Under the pieces are notes generated by a model, which saw only the letters and a list, made by a program, of their open reading frames with translations, searched no databases and was not told the origin of the DNA. 64,000 nucleotides of DNA from Xestospongia bergquistia (Eukaryota; Porifera; Demospongiae; Haplosclerida; Petrosiidae). The translations under genes and the position numbers were made by a program. Below are positions 42,792 through 54,773 of the stretch, in pieces. The stretch lies in assembly GCA_963965975.1 (NCBI GenBank), contig OZ014418.1, positions 260,501 through 324,500 on the forward strand, given 5' to 3'. Position 1 is the stretch's first letter; every line of letters starts with the position of its first letter.

Positions 42792-44186
42792 TTATGATTG
42801 CCACCTTGATATACCACAGATTTCAAAAACCATTGTACTCAAATAGACTGCATTAAAACCAATAGAACTGTATGTTATCACCTTATATGGAAGTTCAACT
42901 AGTGGTCGCTTGGCAACCTCCTCAACTCCATGTGTTGGTACAATAGCTGGCAGCAGACGAAAACACAATAATTTCATAATAAAACGTGTTGGTAAAAGAA
43001 GCAACACGCCCACAATCCAACGAATAAAACAAATCCCTATTGTTTGTAGTGATGGTAACTTGACAACAAATGGTCCAGCAACTAGATCATCAGGAAAAGG
43101 GCCATAGAAATGTAAGCCTAATACAACTCCTAGCCCCACCCCCAAAATAGCACCAGTGTCTCCTCGATCCATTGTCCATCTATCTTCGACTGGATAAACA
43201 TACAACGCCAAAATAACAGTTGCTATGGCAACAGGTGGTAGGTAGGGCCAGCGATAAATAATGTCATCCATTGTTTCCAAATGAGGTATTAAAATGGACA
43301 GCAAAACAATAGAGATTAATATACCAGCAATAACATCCTACATCAAGAGATAATTAATAAAATATACTGAAAAATATACCAAAATTTACTGAAAGTATAC
43401 TAACTAACTTACAATAACTGTGTGTACACCAAGATAGATACGGCTACAGCAAACAGAGACCCACCATAAACATGTTAGACATAAGATAGGAATAAAGATA
43501 CCCTAATAAAAGTGATACCATATATCTACTAAACTAATAGGGTGACATGTTACCTCATATCTCCAATATGTACTATAAGCTATATAGAATGGAATAGTGG
43601 TTGATACAATGGCGTGAGTAGATGGGAAACCATACTCCATTTCCAATGCAGGATTCACTTCCAATCGAATTGCAGGGGGTGCTGGGGGGCGTGGCCATTT
43701 AATAAGTGGTTTCAGAGCTTGTCCCATGTACATACTCAAGCACCAAAGTACAATAAGATGGCGAAATAGGAATGTATCCACGTTCCAAAAAAGAAAGGGA
43801 AGAAATGTTATATAGAATGGTTCATAGCCAAGTTCTGATGCCAATTTGAAATATACATCAACCCAATTATACGTCTCAACAATAATATCAGGTAATTCAG
43901 GGGGTGGAGTCATGCTATTTGGGGACGATGGAGGACTCTCCATTTTGACTCCAGGTTGTTTTCGTTTGACCTGTTTTTTTGAAATTGAAGCTAACGTTTT
44001 AATAGCTCCATTAACTATTGACTCTGAGGACCTCTTGATAGGACCATTGACTTGAGACAATTCATTGTTGTGAGAGTTACCATCTTTAGTTTCATCGATA
44101 ACTCTAACTCCAAACGTTTCTTGCAGTTTTCTAACTAAAAATGGATCTCTCAATGTTTGGACAATTCCTTTTAATATGTTAGCCAT
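42792..44186 (-). CDS. SGPP1: Sphingosine-1-phosphate phosphatase (PAP2 superfamily)
   Basis: Three exons (43554-44186, 43413-43502, 42792-43337) give 422 residues. The three lipid-phosphatase motifs are present: KPLIKWPRPPAPP (KxxxxxxRP), GFPSTHAIVST (PSxH) and SRIYLGVHTVIDV (SRxxxxxHxxxD), within eight or so hydrophobic segments. The N-terminal region, DPFLVRKLQETFGV, and the long hydrophobic C-terminal half resemble SGPP1/2, which dephosphorylate sphingosine-1-phosphate in the ER. The donor GTAACA after WRYE and the acceptor before GIFIPIL keep the frame. SGPP1 versus SGPP2 is not resolvable, so the symbol is approximate. Confidence 0.8.
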
Positions 44187-44259
44187 ACTTAATTAATTTA
44201 TATTTGAAATTTATAATTGTGTACTTATAATTAGAAATAACTGCTAATACGGTAAGCTC

Positions 44260-45192
44260 TCATTTTCTGCCTTTTCTCTTCATTTGAGCTACACATTGTG
44301 GACAATACCATTTTCCTTTAGGAGCTTCAGTAATACCAACACAACCATAATGAAACCATTCAATAGAACAGCTAGGATTATCACAGCAAATCATCTCTCC
44401 ATATGACACTTGATTACAGAGACAATAGCGGGGCTCATTAGGGTCAATGTAACCTAGGAAGTCATCTTGTATGGTTTCTGACATAAATCCTGTGTGGTGT
44501 TTCTTTCTTTGCGGTCGACTATCACTTGTCATGAGAGAGAGGGAGGGTTTACCACCAGCACCTGTATATAGGTCAGCTGGAGACGTAAGTGCATCATCGC
44601 CGAAATCAAATAAATCATGATCTGGGTCGGCAGAGAAAGCAAGTGTGAGAGTAGGCCGTCTCTCACGCCGAGAGTATTGAGGAAGACGAGTCTGGATAGG
44701 AGAAGAACGAGTTGAAGGGGAGGGGCTATAGTCCTCAGGATCAAGAAGATCATCGTGATGTGTATGACGTCGTTTTTGACCGATAGTAGGACGCTCAGGA
44801 GAAGGAGGTTGATCCAATTGATAGGACTTCTGTTCCAATATTTCTGTGATCCCAGCAGTATCTGCCTCTAATTCTAATGTGAAGAGGTTTAAATCATGAT
44901 CCAATCGTTTCATATAACGTTCTAATAATTCACACAATTGACTAGCTATTTGTACCTTTTCCTCACTAAGCGAGAGAACACGATCATACTCCTCTGATAA
45001 ATTGTTAAATTGTTGTTCTCTCCATTCTTGTTTGTTTTTACGTGAAAGAGTAAAAAACGTTCTCGATCGATCTTCTAGACTCTGTAATTGACTCTGAACT
45101 TTCTCATCCAAATTTCTCATCTGTTGAAATCTACTTTTTAAGTCACTGGGTAGAAACTCAATCACTTCTAAATAATCCTCTAAATAATGCAT
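44260..45192 (-). CDS. ING3: ING3-like inhibitor of growth protein (PHD finger), intronless
   Basis: A single uninterrupted ORF of 310 codons. The N-terminal ING domain reads MHYLEDYLEVIEFLPSDLKS, NKQEWREQQFNNLSEEY, RLDHDLNLFTLELEADTAGI followed by TEILEQKS, close to ING3. A Ser/Pro/Arg-rich linker follows, then a C-terminal PHD finger YCLCNQVSYGEMICCDNPSC, EWFHYGCVGITEAPKGKWYC, PQC, with the C4HC3 ligands and the Met/Trp positions that read H3K4me3. ING3 is a subunit of NuA4/TIP60 acetyltransferase complexes. It ends KRKGRK, a basic tail. It is shorter than human ING3. It is the only multi-domain gene here with no introns. It shares a 94-bp divergent promoter with CCT4. Confidence 0.9.
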   Translation of the reverse strand: MHYLEDYLEVIEFLPSDLKSRFQQMRNLDEKVQSQLQSLEDRSRTFFTLSRKNKQEWREQQFNNLSEEYDRVLSLSEEKVQIASQLCELLERYMKRLDHDLNLFTLELEADTAGITEILEQKSYQLDQPPSPERPTIGQKRRHTHHDDLLDPEDYSPSPSTRSSPIQTRLPQYSRRERRPTLTLAFSADPDHDLFDFGDDALTSPADLYTGAGGKPSLSLMTSDSRPQRKKHHTGFMSETIQDDFLGYIDPNEPRYCLCNQVSYGEMICCDNPSCSIEWFHYGCVGITEAPKGKWYCPQCVAQMKRKGRK

Positions 45193-45266
45193 CGTCTCAA
45201 ACCTCTGTCTTCCCCTCCATTTTCTCTATTGATGGTAACCACGCCCAAACCACACCCTCATTTACT

Positions 45267-45274
45267 CCACGTGG
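45267..45274. promoter_or_regulatory. Palindromic E-box in the ING3/CCT4 divergent promoter
   Basis: CCACGTGG, 13 bp before the CCT4 start codon and 75 bp from the ING3 start. The spacer also has a CCACGCCCA and a CCACACCC string. Site assignment is by consensus only. Confidence 0.4.
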
Positions 45275-45286
45275 TGCACTTCAAAG

Positions 45287-47466
45287 ATGGCAGCAACACG
45301 AAAGAAGGAGACGTTTAAGGACAAAGACAAACCGACTGAAATCAGATATAGCAACATTACAGCTGCCAAATGTAGGACAATTAGTAAACTCTTACATATT
45401 TATATTACATCACTGTAGCTGTTGCTGATGCCATAAGAACAAGCTTGGGTCCTCGAGGAATGGATAAAATGGTACATGCATTTTAGTATACTGACATATC
45501 CTAAGATATCCAATGCACAGATACAATCAGATAAAGGTGACGTGACTATCACAAATGATGGAGCAACTATCTTGAATCAGATGCAAGTTCTACACCCTGT
45601 TGCTCGAATGGTACATTAAGAGTTGTAACAAATGATTGTGACGAGTCTATTACTGTAGTTAGTTGAGTTGTCTAAAGCACAAGATATTGAAGCTGGTGAT
45701 GGTACAACATCAGTAGTTATTATTGCAGGTAGTTTGTTAAGTGCTAGTCAGAAATTGTTAGCACGCGGTATTCATCCGACTACTATTTCTGAGGCTTTTC
45801 AAAAAGCTGCAGAAAAAGCTGTCAAGATATTAACGGACATGGCAATACCGGTCACCTTATCTGATCGTGAGTCTTTACTGAAGAGTGCTACCACGTCTCT
45901 TTCCTCTAAGGTAGAGGGGGATAATCCATAAATTACTAGTGTTAATGAGTTCTTTTTAATAGGTGGTATCGCAATATTCCAGCCAGCTGTCACCTATATC
46001 AGTTGATGCTGTTCTTAAAGTGATAGATCCTGCAGTTGCTGACAATGTTGATCTTCACGATATTAGGATCATCAAGAAACTAGGGTGAGTGTTACAGGAT
46101 AAGCTGTGTTGCCATGGTAATATCTCTATTTAGCGGTACTGTTGAAGACACAGAGTTAGTGGAAGGGTTAGTTTTGGAACAAAATGTGTCTCACATTGCT
46201 GGTGGTACTGTAAGAGTAGAGAAAGCAAAAATTGGCTTAATACAATTCTGTATTTCTCCTCCTAAAACAGATGTAAGTTCTCATATAGTATATATCTTGT
46301 TGTCATTGATATTTAAGATGGAGAACCAAGTCATTGTCTCAGACTATTCTCAAATGGATCGTATTCTACGTGAGGAGAAGCAGTACATTTTAGATATCTG
46401 TAAAAAGATCAAAAAGGCTGGATGTAATGTCCTTCTTATTCAGAAGTCTATCTTGAGGTAAGCGTATATGATACATGAGTATACTCTCCCTCTCTCTCTC
46501 TCTCTCTCTCCTTCTCTGAAGGGATGCTGTCAATGATCTAGCTCTTCACTATCTAGCTAAAATGAAAGTATTAGTTGTTCGTGACATTGAAAGAGAAGAT
46601 ATTGAATTTATATCACGAGTAAATGCCGCTAAAACTTGCTGGCTATTTTTTTTCCTCCTTTAGACTTTGGGCTGCCGTCCTATTGCTAGTTTGGACCACT
46701 TCCTTCCAGAACATCTTGGCTCTGCTCAACTTGTTGAAGAAGTTTCCACAGGAAGTAGTAAAGTAGTGAAGGTGTTTATGAATCATTTCATTTTCTCTGT
46801 TGATATAATAATCTCCAGTTTACAGGAACTTCTACAACAGCTAAAACTGTTAGTTTAATTGTACGAGGATCTAATAAACTTGTTTTGGAAGAAGCTGAAC
46901 GCTCACTACATGATGCTTTGTGTGTAATTAGATGCCTTGTTAAGAAAAGGTTGAGTCACATGACTATCACATGACTGCTTTATGCACCAATTAGAGCACT
47001 AATTGCAGGAGGAGGAGCTCCAGAAATTGAGATATCTTTACGTTTAATGGAGTATGCCCAAACCTTGTCTGGCATGGAAAGTTATTGTGTTAGAGCATTT
47101 GCTGAAGCTATTGAAGTTATACCATCAACTTTGGCTGAAAATGCTGGGCTTAATCCCATCGCCGTGGTAACAGAGCTGCGCAATAGACATGCTCAAGGAG
47201 AGAAAACTGCTGGTATTAATGTCAGAAAGGTATATAAATTTGTGTGCTGTCTGTTCTTAATATTACTATGTATATATATGCCTAGGGTACTATAACTAAT
47301 ATATTAGATGAGAATGTTGTCCAACCATTACTAGTATCAACATCAGCTATCTTCTTAGCATCAGAGACAGTACGAAGTATATTGAAAATTGATGATGTCG
47401 TAAGTTAGATGATGTCATTATGACATCACAATATTCTTGTTGCTGTAGGTGATGTCAAAACGTTAA
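45287..47466 (+). CDS. CCT4: CCT4, T-complex protein 1 subunit delta
   Basis: Thirteen short exons encode a complete group II chaperonin subunit. Visible motifs: [24 protein letters not shown] (nucleotide binding), [19 protein letters not shown] (GDGTT), [60 protein letters not shown] (GGG), [14 protein letters not shown] and [13 protein letters not shown] at the C-terminus. The sequence and the SKR end fit the delta subunit. The start [20 protein letters not shown] is the first ATG. CCT folds actin, tubulin and WD-repeat proteins in the cytosol. The intron before MENQVIV is only 45 nt, a multiple of three and stop-free. A polyadenylation signal AATAAA at 47524-47529 lies 9 bp from the end of the convergent aftiphilin ORF. 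Confidence 0.95.
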
Positions 47467-47537
47467 AGAGAGGTGTGGTCAAAACTAGAACTGTTGAACT
47501 TTAAATGTTGTTAAAAAATTCATAATAAAATAAGTGG

Positions 47538-49855
47538 TCATGTGACATACAACATAGAGTCATGTGTCATATAATACAAGTTAGGGAGTCTATCAAGCAA
47601 GTTCTGCACTTTATTACTTAATGGAGAAGATTTCTGTAATGGAGTCACACCCTCCTCGTGTGTTGAAGGGGGTGGGAGTGGAGAGGACGTTTCACTTGTA
47701 CTAATGGTTGTGGTTTCTTTGACGACTGTGTCTGGTACTAATGGTGCTGATTCAAAAGACCAACCCATGTTTTCTGTTGTCATGGTGACAGACGAGGAGA
47801 TTATATCAAGTTCTCCAGTGTCAAGGTTACCAGAGGTCAGTAGGTCAAGTCCATTAGTTGTTGTTGCAGTCAAAAGGTCAGTAGTGGGTATGTCTCCTTG
47901 AGGATTTACTGATGAAGAGGTAGATATTGAAGTAAGTCTGGCTAACCAATCATAAGAACTAGTTGATGAGGTGGGTTGAGGCATATGTTGAGTTTCTGCC
48001 TCTAGTTCTAACAGTTCTGAGTCCATCCAAGATGTAGGTGTTTCCTCCAAGACATTGTTGGAGTTAGGAGGTGGGGCTGTTAAATCAATGGCTGTTAGAT
48101 CTACTCCAAGAAGATCTTCACCAAAAATAACTGCAGAAACTAATCACAAAAGAATGTATAATTATTATAATGTAATATTTAGCTGTTCTTACTTTGTTCC
48201 TGTGGAGCTATTGGTGACGTGGGAAGACTTAAATCAAGAAGAGTAGCTCCTATAATAAGATTAAGAGAATGAGATTTAATGTGTTGCTATAGCAACTGTT
48301 ACCTTCATCAGTCCACCCAAATCCACTATCTTGTGGTTGAGCCTATATAATAGTATGATTAAATAATTATTAAAGAGGTGGGTATTTACTTTAGATTTAA
48401 TGGATGTGTCAAAGCCAAATCCTTCTAGAAGGTTCCCAGCTCCTCCAGACAAGGTATCCAATGTCAACAGAGGTTCCCCAGCAGACGGAAGACCTGACTT
48501 GGCATTTGCTGGTACTAGCTAATGGACAGATAGAAGTAAATGGACAGATAGATGATTATTACCATAGGATCCACATTAACTGCTGTGTAAAACCTGTCTT
48601 GCAAGAATGACTGGTTCCACTGGTAAAAGAAACTGGTTGAATCAGCTTTATCTTTAATACTTGTCCACATCCTGAACAAAATGAATCATTTCAAAGTATT
48701 ACAAAACAAATGATAAACCTACTTGTTTGAATTCTCCACTGATATAAGGTATTCTTTTAAATGTTTAACAGTAGATGTTGTTGTATTATTAATAACAGAA
48801 ATTGGAAAACAGTTTATTAATACATCTACAGAGATCTGTCGAGAAAACTATAAAAAAAAAATTCTATAATATACGCATTGTACCTTAAGTGATGTGCTTT
48901 TAGGAGCTGGAGTTGAAGTGGGAGGGGCTACAATTGCTGCAGGAGGAGCTATAGTAAAGGACCCAAAATCTCCAAAATCATCTTCAGCGGGTTCCTGAAG
49001 TGATGTCATCTCTTTTACAGTAGAAATAACTGGGAGAGTATTATTGGGTTTCTCAGTTTTAGGAATAGCTTCTGAAAATGATGAAAAATTACCAAAACTG
49101 TTATCCTCATCATCCAAGGGGTTGGAGTCAATTTCAGGTATAGTTTGTGATTTAAATGAACCAAAATAATCATCTGTCACTGACTCAGGAGGCGGGGAAG
49201 GAAAGTTAGCAAATCCAATGTCATTTTTAGCTGCCACGGTAACCAGTGTGTCTTCAGTAGCAGCAACAAACCCACTAAAATCAGAACCAGTGGTTTCCAT
49301 GGTAAGTGGTGTCTCCATGCTTTCAAATGATGCAAAATTAGCAAAAGCAGTACCAGTAGTTTCCACGGTAACAGTTACATCTTTGTTGTTCTCAGTAATT
49401 ACTTGTTCATTAGTGTTAGTACCAATGGCTTGTTCAATTGTTCCTTCAACAGACGATGGAGCAATTAATTCATCAGATAGAGGAGGGAATGTGAAGCCAT
49501 TCAATGAAGGAAGATCTGGGAGAGGATCGAGAGGGACATCCCCATTGGGTACAGCTAAAGGATCAGATATCGGAGGAGGGAGGGTCAACCCCAACGGACC
49601 ACCTGAAGATGATGTATTAATTGAATAATTCATAGAATTAGTTGGTGAGAATTGATCATCATCTTCAAAATTAAGGGGAGGGATTTCAAAGACCGATCCT
49701 CCTATCTCATGAAAAGCTACATAATAAAAATAATAAAATTCTTTTTACACACAAAGACGGTCTTAAAACTCACCACTTATTCCATCCATCTTTATTTCCT
49801 GTCCTGTAGAAGGAAAAGCTGAAGTAAAGTCTGCAAACTCGTCATCTGACTCCAT
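47538..49855 (-). CDS. AFTPH: Aftiphilin-like clathrin adaptor accessory protein
   Basis: A multi-exon gene starting MESDDEFADFTSAFPSTGQE. The first half carries many short acidic-aromatic motifs (EFADF, AFANFASF, DFSGF, GFANF, YFGSF, SFGNFSSF, DDFGDFGSF), which are AP-1 gamma-ear/AP-2 alpha-ear binding signatures. The central part WTSIKDKADSTSFFYQWNQS followed by FLQDRFYTAVNVDP resembles the clathrin-binding-box domain of aftiphilin. The C-terminal part is a low-complexity Ser/Thr region with LLDL and DLL-like clathrin-box motifs, ending YVT. The name rests on the DFxF-rich architecture and the W..F.Y.W block, so it is less certain than its neighbours. Head to head with GPR137. Confidence 0.68.
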
Positions 49856-49880
49856 CACTATTTCAGGAGGTGGTGCCAGC

Positions 49881-49904
49881 TCACGTGACGTTCAATTACG
49901 TCAT
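49881..49904. promoter_or_regulatory. E-box/CRE-like cluster in the AFTPH/GPR137 promoter
   Basis: TCACGTGACG (49881-49890) joins a CACGTG E-box to an ACG half-site, and TTACGTCA (CRE-like) follows at 49897-49904. The spacer between the two start codons is 149 bp. TCACGTGAC also resembles TFEB/USF-type sites. Confidence 0.4.
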
Positions 49905-50004
49905 TGTAAACATGTCGAGAAGGAAACACCCTTAGTACGAGACTGGAAGCCTCACAATAGATACTGTTTATTGCAAGAGAATCCTCATCGTTCTCTCACC
50001 CATC

Positions 50005-50571
50005 ATGGTTGATCAATCTGTAGATGTATCTACAGTAACTGACTTTGATGCCGGTACTAATGGTAGCACGACTGCCATGCCTAATCTTGGTCCAAGTTTG
50101 TTATTAACACAACTACATATTGGTGTCATAGGTGCTGTCACTGGAGTAGTAGCTATTGTATTTATAGCAGTGTATATCCAGTTAGTACTGGTTCTATGCT
50201 ATGGTTACAAGCTTTTCTCATATCAAACTGTCTTTCTCTTCAATATTTTACTCTGGGCCACTCTTCGTCTCACTTTGTATTCTTTCTACTTTTATCACTG
50301 TTGTGAACTTGTCAATAATCTGCCAGTTGTGGCGGAATGGATCCTAGTGTCCGCCCCTTCTATCCTCCTCTTTTTGTCGCTGGCATTGCTGGTTCATTAT
50401 TTCATGGAGGTAATTCTTATTATTGACCACACCCATTTATAATTTCATTATTCTTTAAATCTAGAATCTGGTAAAAGTTGTGGAGAGAAGACAAGAATTA
50501 TTTTATTTAAATCCTTCATACAAAAAAATACATATGTGCAGGTAATTTGTATTAATGAAATGTAAGTACAC

Positions 50572-50642
<71 letters not shown>

Positions 50643-51911
50643 TCTAGGTTAGCAGGTACTACATTATGGATCACATCCCTTGTGTTATTCGTAACAGTCA
50701 ATATAGTTCTGAGTATCTTCATTTATATACCCAACTATAATGATGACAATATGAAATCATCTTTAAGAATACCTCGAGTTGTCATCTTAGAAAGTCTCCT
50801 GTTCTTAATGGGACTAGCTCTTGGTATATTCATTATTGTGGTACGTGTCTAAAACAAAGTAAACGTGAATAATTGTTTGTGTTTTCTAAGTCAACATTAT
50901 GTTCTATATTGTGGTATGGGAGATTATCTCTAGTGAGTATAGTTAAAATAATGTTGAAAGCAGAATTATCAAAACAAACCTTACTGTTTACGCTATTTAC
51001 TTTAATGTAATGGTTATATATATATACATCTCTCTCTCTCTCTCTCTCTTTCTCTCTCACACACACACACACACTCACTCAGATTTATACTACTAGAGCT
51101 GGCAAAGACATCATGGAAGCAAAGCAAGTCTCCAAACCCCAAGCAATAGTCATATCATCTCTTCTCATATTACTATTTTCCTCAAGAGCCTTATACAACA
51201 TTATTGCAGTAGCTGTACAAGCTGCCCACTTAAATCCCTATGGCTACAGTAAAACTATTGCTACAGATATGGTAAGTATTACTAACCTCAGATAAATTTA
51301 TTGTTTAGTGATATCTCTCTCTCAGGCTGACTTTGATAGTAACAATAAAAAAGGCGACATTGTTTATTTCTGTGTTCTTCTCTTGTGGGAGGTAATCCCT
51401 ATATGTCTCATAGTCCTTTTCTTTCGTATACGATCTCCCAGTACTCTTAAGGTGAGATCTCCTACATATAAGGTACTATTGTTTATCTCTCTCTCTCTTT
51501 CTCTCTCTCTCTCTAGCTGTTACAGTGTAACACTGAACAATCTCTACTTCATGAACATTCCAGGCATTTCTTTGATACATATACTAATTCAAATAGCAGT
51601 CGATCAAGAAATGGCAGAAATGGCAGAAATACCAGTTCCTCGTTGTTACGATCAAGGTATCACTATTATTATTAAACAATATTTTATATTATCATTTTTC
51701 TAGTCAAGTCTCTATTCCAAGTCTTCCTAGTCATATCTATCCATCTAAAGCTGGTTATGGCTCTACCAACAGCAGACATCTTTATAGTGCACCCACTAAA
51801 TACAGTATCAATGGTGGATATACACAGTCCTCCATGCCCGGGACCACACCCCCTCAATTGTTTACAGGCAGTCCAACTGTTTTCAGTGATACTCAAACGA
51901 TTAATAATTAG
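50005..51911 (+). CDS. GPR137: GPR137-family seven-transmembrane protein
   Basis: Seven exons (50005-50409, 50465-50541, 50648-50840, 51083-51271, 51326-51451, 51517-51656, 51704-51911) give 445 residues. An N-glycosylated N-terminus is followed by seven hydrophobic segments. Signatures: YGYKLFSYQTVFLFNILLWA then LRLTLYSFYF, EAKQVSKPQAIVISSLLILL then FSSRALYNI, and NNKKGDIVYFCVLLLWEVIP. These match GPR137/GPR137B, lysosomal membrane proteins linked to mTORC1 regulation. The cytoplasmic tail is Ser/Asn-rich and ends DTQTINN. Introns hold (CT)n runs at 50577-50641 and 51031-51056. Exons 4-7 lie inside the segmental duplication; exons 1-3 do not. Confidence 0.85.
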
Positions 51912-53585
51912 GTGTGACTGTGTTGTTGTCGTGGATACCAATCTGTTGCTATAGCTACATAGTCTATTTTGGCTCTTGTTGATTGTCCATTGTATTATTA
52001 TTATACATGATGTCATTACATGTTTATTGTCTTAGATACCATGTATCTGTTGATTTTAATAATTATTTGTATTATAAATTATTATTATTTGTATTTTTAT
52101 TTGATATTTGAAAATCTATAAATTTCTAGAGTTTATTATTTAAATATTTTGACAGCAAAATGCAACTCTAATTAATAGTATAGTAATAGTAACGTTTTAT
52201 AATAATAAATGTAACTATTATTAGTACATAATATTATTTCATCATATGTTACTATTTTTAGTATACACTACAGTCAAACACAACCACATTTAGTAACTAC
52301 AATATCAGAATGACTTTTTAAGATCAAGTTTTTTGTATCAGTGTAATAAAGCAGGACAAGAGAAGAATGTTCTATAGGGGAACAGCAAACACTGGGCATA
52401 CCTCCTTTTACAAGACTTAACATTGACTGTATTCTGGTGTGCATAGAATAATTAGAGCGATGATTATTTAATGGAAAAGCACATTGACCGTAACAAAAGT
52501 TGGCATAGTAACCAGTGGGTGCAATGACTTCGCTTTTCCAGCCCGTCTCTTTGAAGTTGATGTAATGACTAAGTTTTTGGCAAGGAGAGGTTTTAAGTTC
52601 TTTCAAATTGTGTACATTCTTTTTGCTCTCTCGAGTAACAACATGATGGAAAGTTTTAACTAAAGAGACATCAAAAGGTGGAGCCATGCCTGTGTCACTA
52701 TCTAGTGTGTATAGTAACAGTACAGGTATATGTTTCTTAAACAAAGAAAGTAGAACTTTGTCTGTCATATCTCTTCTTCTTCCATGATGAGAATCAGACA
52801 TGCTTATTTTCAGACATACTTTTTTGTATTCACTTCCTTTAATCCATCCCTGTCTTCCAGGCTGTTTAAGTAGTTCTGTCACGTCAATGTCATCCATATA
52901 ATTATTAACATTCATAGTGAACTGGATATGAGGTGTCCTCGTCTCCTTGTCTCCTGTATAGCTACACTCGTTACTGATAGTCAACTTCACTTTGCACTTG
53001 TCAGGATTCTCATCATCTTCATTCTTTGTCTTCTGTTTTCTATCATTACATTCAAGAGTAAACTTCAATCTGAGGTGAGCTCTGATTAACTCTTCTGTTT
53101 TCATGATACCAGTGAGATGAAAGGAGAATAAACCAGTCAATGGAACTGTCTTCATCCTCTTACCTAGAGACAAATTATTCCAATAAATCACATGATATAC
53201 ATACACAATTAATACTTGTACCTTCTCCTTCAAAGCTATGCACAGTGTTACTGCTTGTCTTGTTTGACATTTTATCAGATGTTTGAAGTATTTTATACAA
53301 CTCCATCATATACTCCAGTACATCAGAATGTTTGACACTATTTTCTGATCTGGTATCTAAGGAGGACTGATATAATGATTCATGTCCCCGGGCATTTTGG
53401 AGGGAAAATATCAGCAAACACTGAAGCAGAAGTTGTAACATTTGGAATAGAGTATTAAGACACAATTTATACATCACATATATAGTATATATAATATGTA
53501 TGTCTGTGTGGGTGGATAATTAGTCTAATGCACATGTGGTCTACAATATGGGGGCACTGGCTAGTAGGCTGCCATGGAAACAGAT
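50894..53585. repeat. Segmental duplication, copy A
   Basis: 2,692 bp near-identical to 61349-64000, starting at ACATTATGTTCTATATT in both. It spans GPR137 intron 3 to its 3' end, the whole TGF-beta gene and the start of SETD9. The match is still running at the right edge of the window, so the true length is unknown. Copies differ by scattered substitutions and small indels, including in simple repeats. Confidence 0.97.
52274..53474 (-). CDS. TGF-beta superfamily ligand, copy A
   Basis: Two exons (53222-53474, 52274-53163) with a 58-nt intron give 380 residues. A hydrophobic leader MYKLCLNTLFQMLQLLLQCL is followed by a prodomain with LLTGIM-like and DIDVTELLKQPGRQGWIKG segments typical of latency propeptides. 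The C-terminal cystine-knot domain begins at CQKLSHYINFKETGWKSEVI and includes APTGYYANFCYGQCAFP, SVCCSPIEHSSLVLLYY and TKCGCV, with seven cysteines. No canonical RxxR is visible before it; the nearest basic site reads TRESKKN. BMP or TGF-beta/activin class cannot be assigned. Head to head with SETD9 (73 bp) and convergent with GPR137 across 362 bp of AT-rich sequence with no gene. Confidence 0.9.
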
Positions 53586-54729
53586 TCGACAAGAGGATAT
53601 TGATATCTGGAGGTTGTATCAATTAATTTATTATTATGATAATTGTGGGGGCAGGGAGATTAAATTACCCAAACCCTCAGAGGATGTCCCTGTGAAGACT
53701 CAGAGAGATGTCATAAGAGAAGGAGTGATATCACAGGTCTGCCATATATATCTCTAATCAATTGAAAGAGTCTACAATAAAATTTTGAACTTTTGACATA
53801 GATCCAAGCAATATTTGCTGACTCCACCCACACTTCATTTACTCTCACTGTTCATTCACAAATGTCATCAAATCCATCACCAGGTTAATGATAGGGTCTG
53901 AACAATAATTATTGACAAGGGGTTTAGTTATAATTACATCAATCTATCATTATGTAGGTGTGACACTCAATGGTCACGCTGTCCCAGGTAGAATAATTTG
54001 TTTTTTTCCTGGAATTGTGGTAAGAACCTCTTGTTATCAATAGATCCACTCTGTGTAGTACCCTCGTATCACAGAGATGCCCCATTACCCTCGTATAGCA
54101 CTCCATAATCCTTACCTCATGGCTACAACAGATGGGTGTGTCATTGATGCTAGTAGATATCAACCTTTGTCATCAGTTAGCGTTGAGCAATAATTATATT
54201 AACATCAATCATTATATTATTAGGAGTTAGCAGCAATGCCATTAGCAGTAGGGCATTTTGTTAGACATCCACCAGAAGGTATGAGGGTATCACCCTACTA
54301 ATTAAATGTTAATTAGTTATAATTATAGGATGTTTACCAAATGTAATGCCGTATACTTTACATGTACCTAAAATATCATCTCAAGATTTTGTACAACATA
54401 TACCTAACCAGTCAGTGTCACATGATAGTCACATGATATGATATTGTTATACAAGATACTATCAAAGAGCTCCTAGTAACATTGTAGCACTCCATACAAT
54501 TGTATTTGTTGCTATGAGACATATTAAAAATGAAGAGCTATTTATTAAGTAAGAGATTAAACAGAATAACATAACAGTAATAAAAACAATAATAATAATA
54601 ACATTAATAATATTTATGTGTTATTTTTAAAGCTATCGTTTTTATCCTCAACAAAAACTTCCTTCTTGGTATTGTTCAGTGGACAAAGAAGAAGATAAAA
54701 GAAGATGGAAGAAGATATATTTACATTAA
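53548..54729 (+). CDS. SETD9: SETD9-like SET-domain protein
   Basis: Eight small exons (first 53548-53736, then 53802-53883, 53958-54019, 54059-54175 and four more) start MGALASRLPWKQIRQEDIDI. Recognised SETD9 features are RIICFFPGIVYPRI.., LHNPYLMATTDGCVIDAS, ELAAMPLAVGHFV, and the end region SNIVALHTIVFVAMRHIKNE then ELFINYRF. The usual SET NHSC motif region here reads FVRHPPEGCLPNV, so the conserved Asn is replaced, and catalytic activity is doubtful. A C-terminal extension with KEEDKRRWKKIYLH follows. Stop lies 44 bp from the stop of the convergent DSL ligand gene. Identification rests on blocks remembered from SETD9. Confidence 0.72.
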
Positions 54730-54773
54730 AATACAATGTTACTTTAAATGTAGTCATCATCACTAACACTTTG

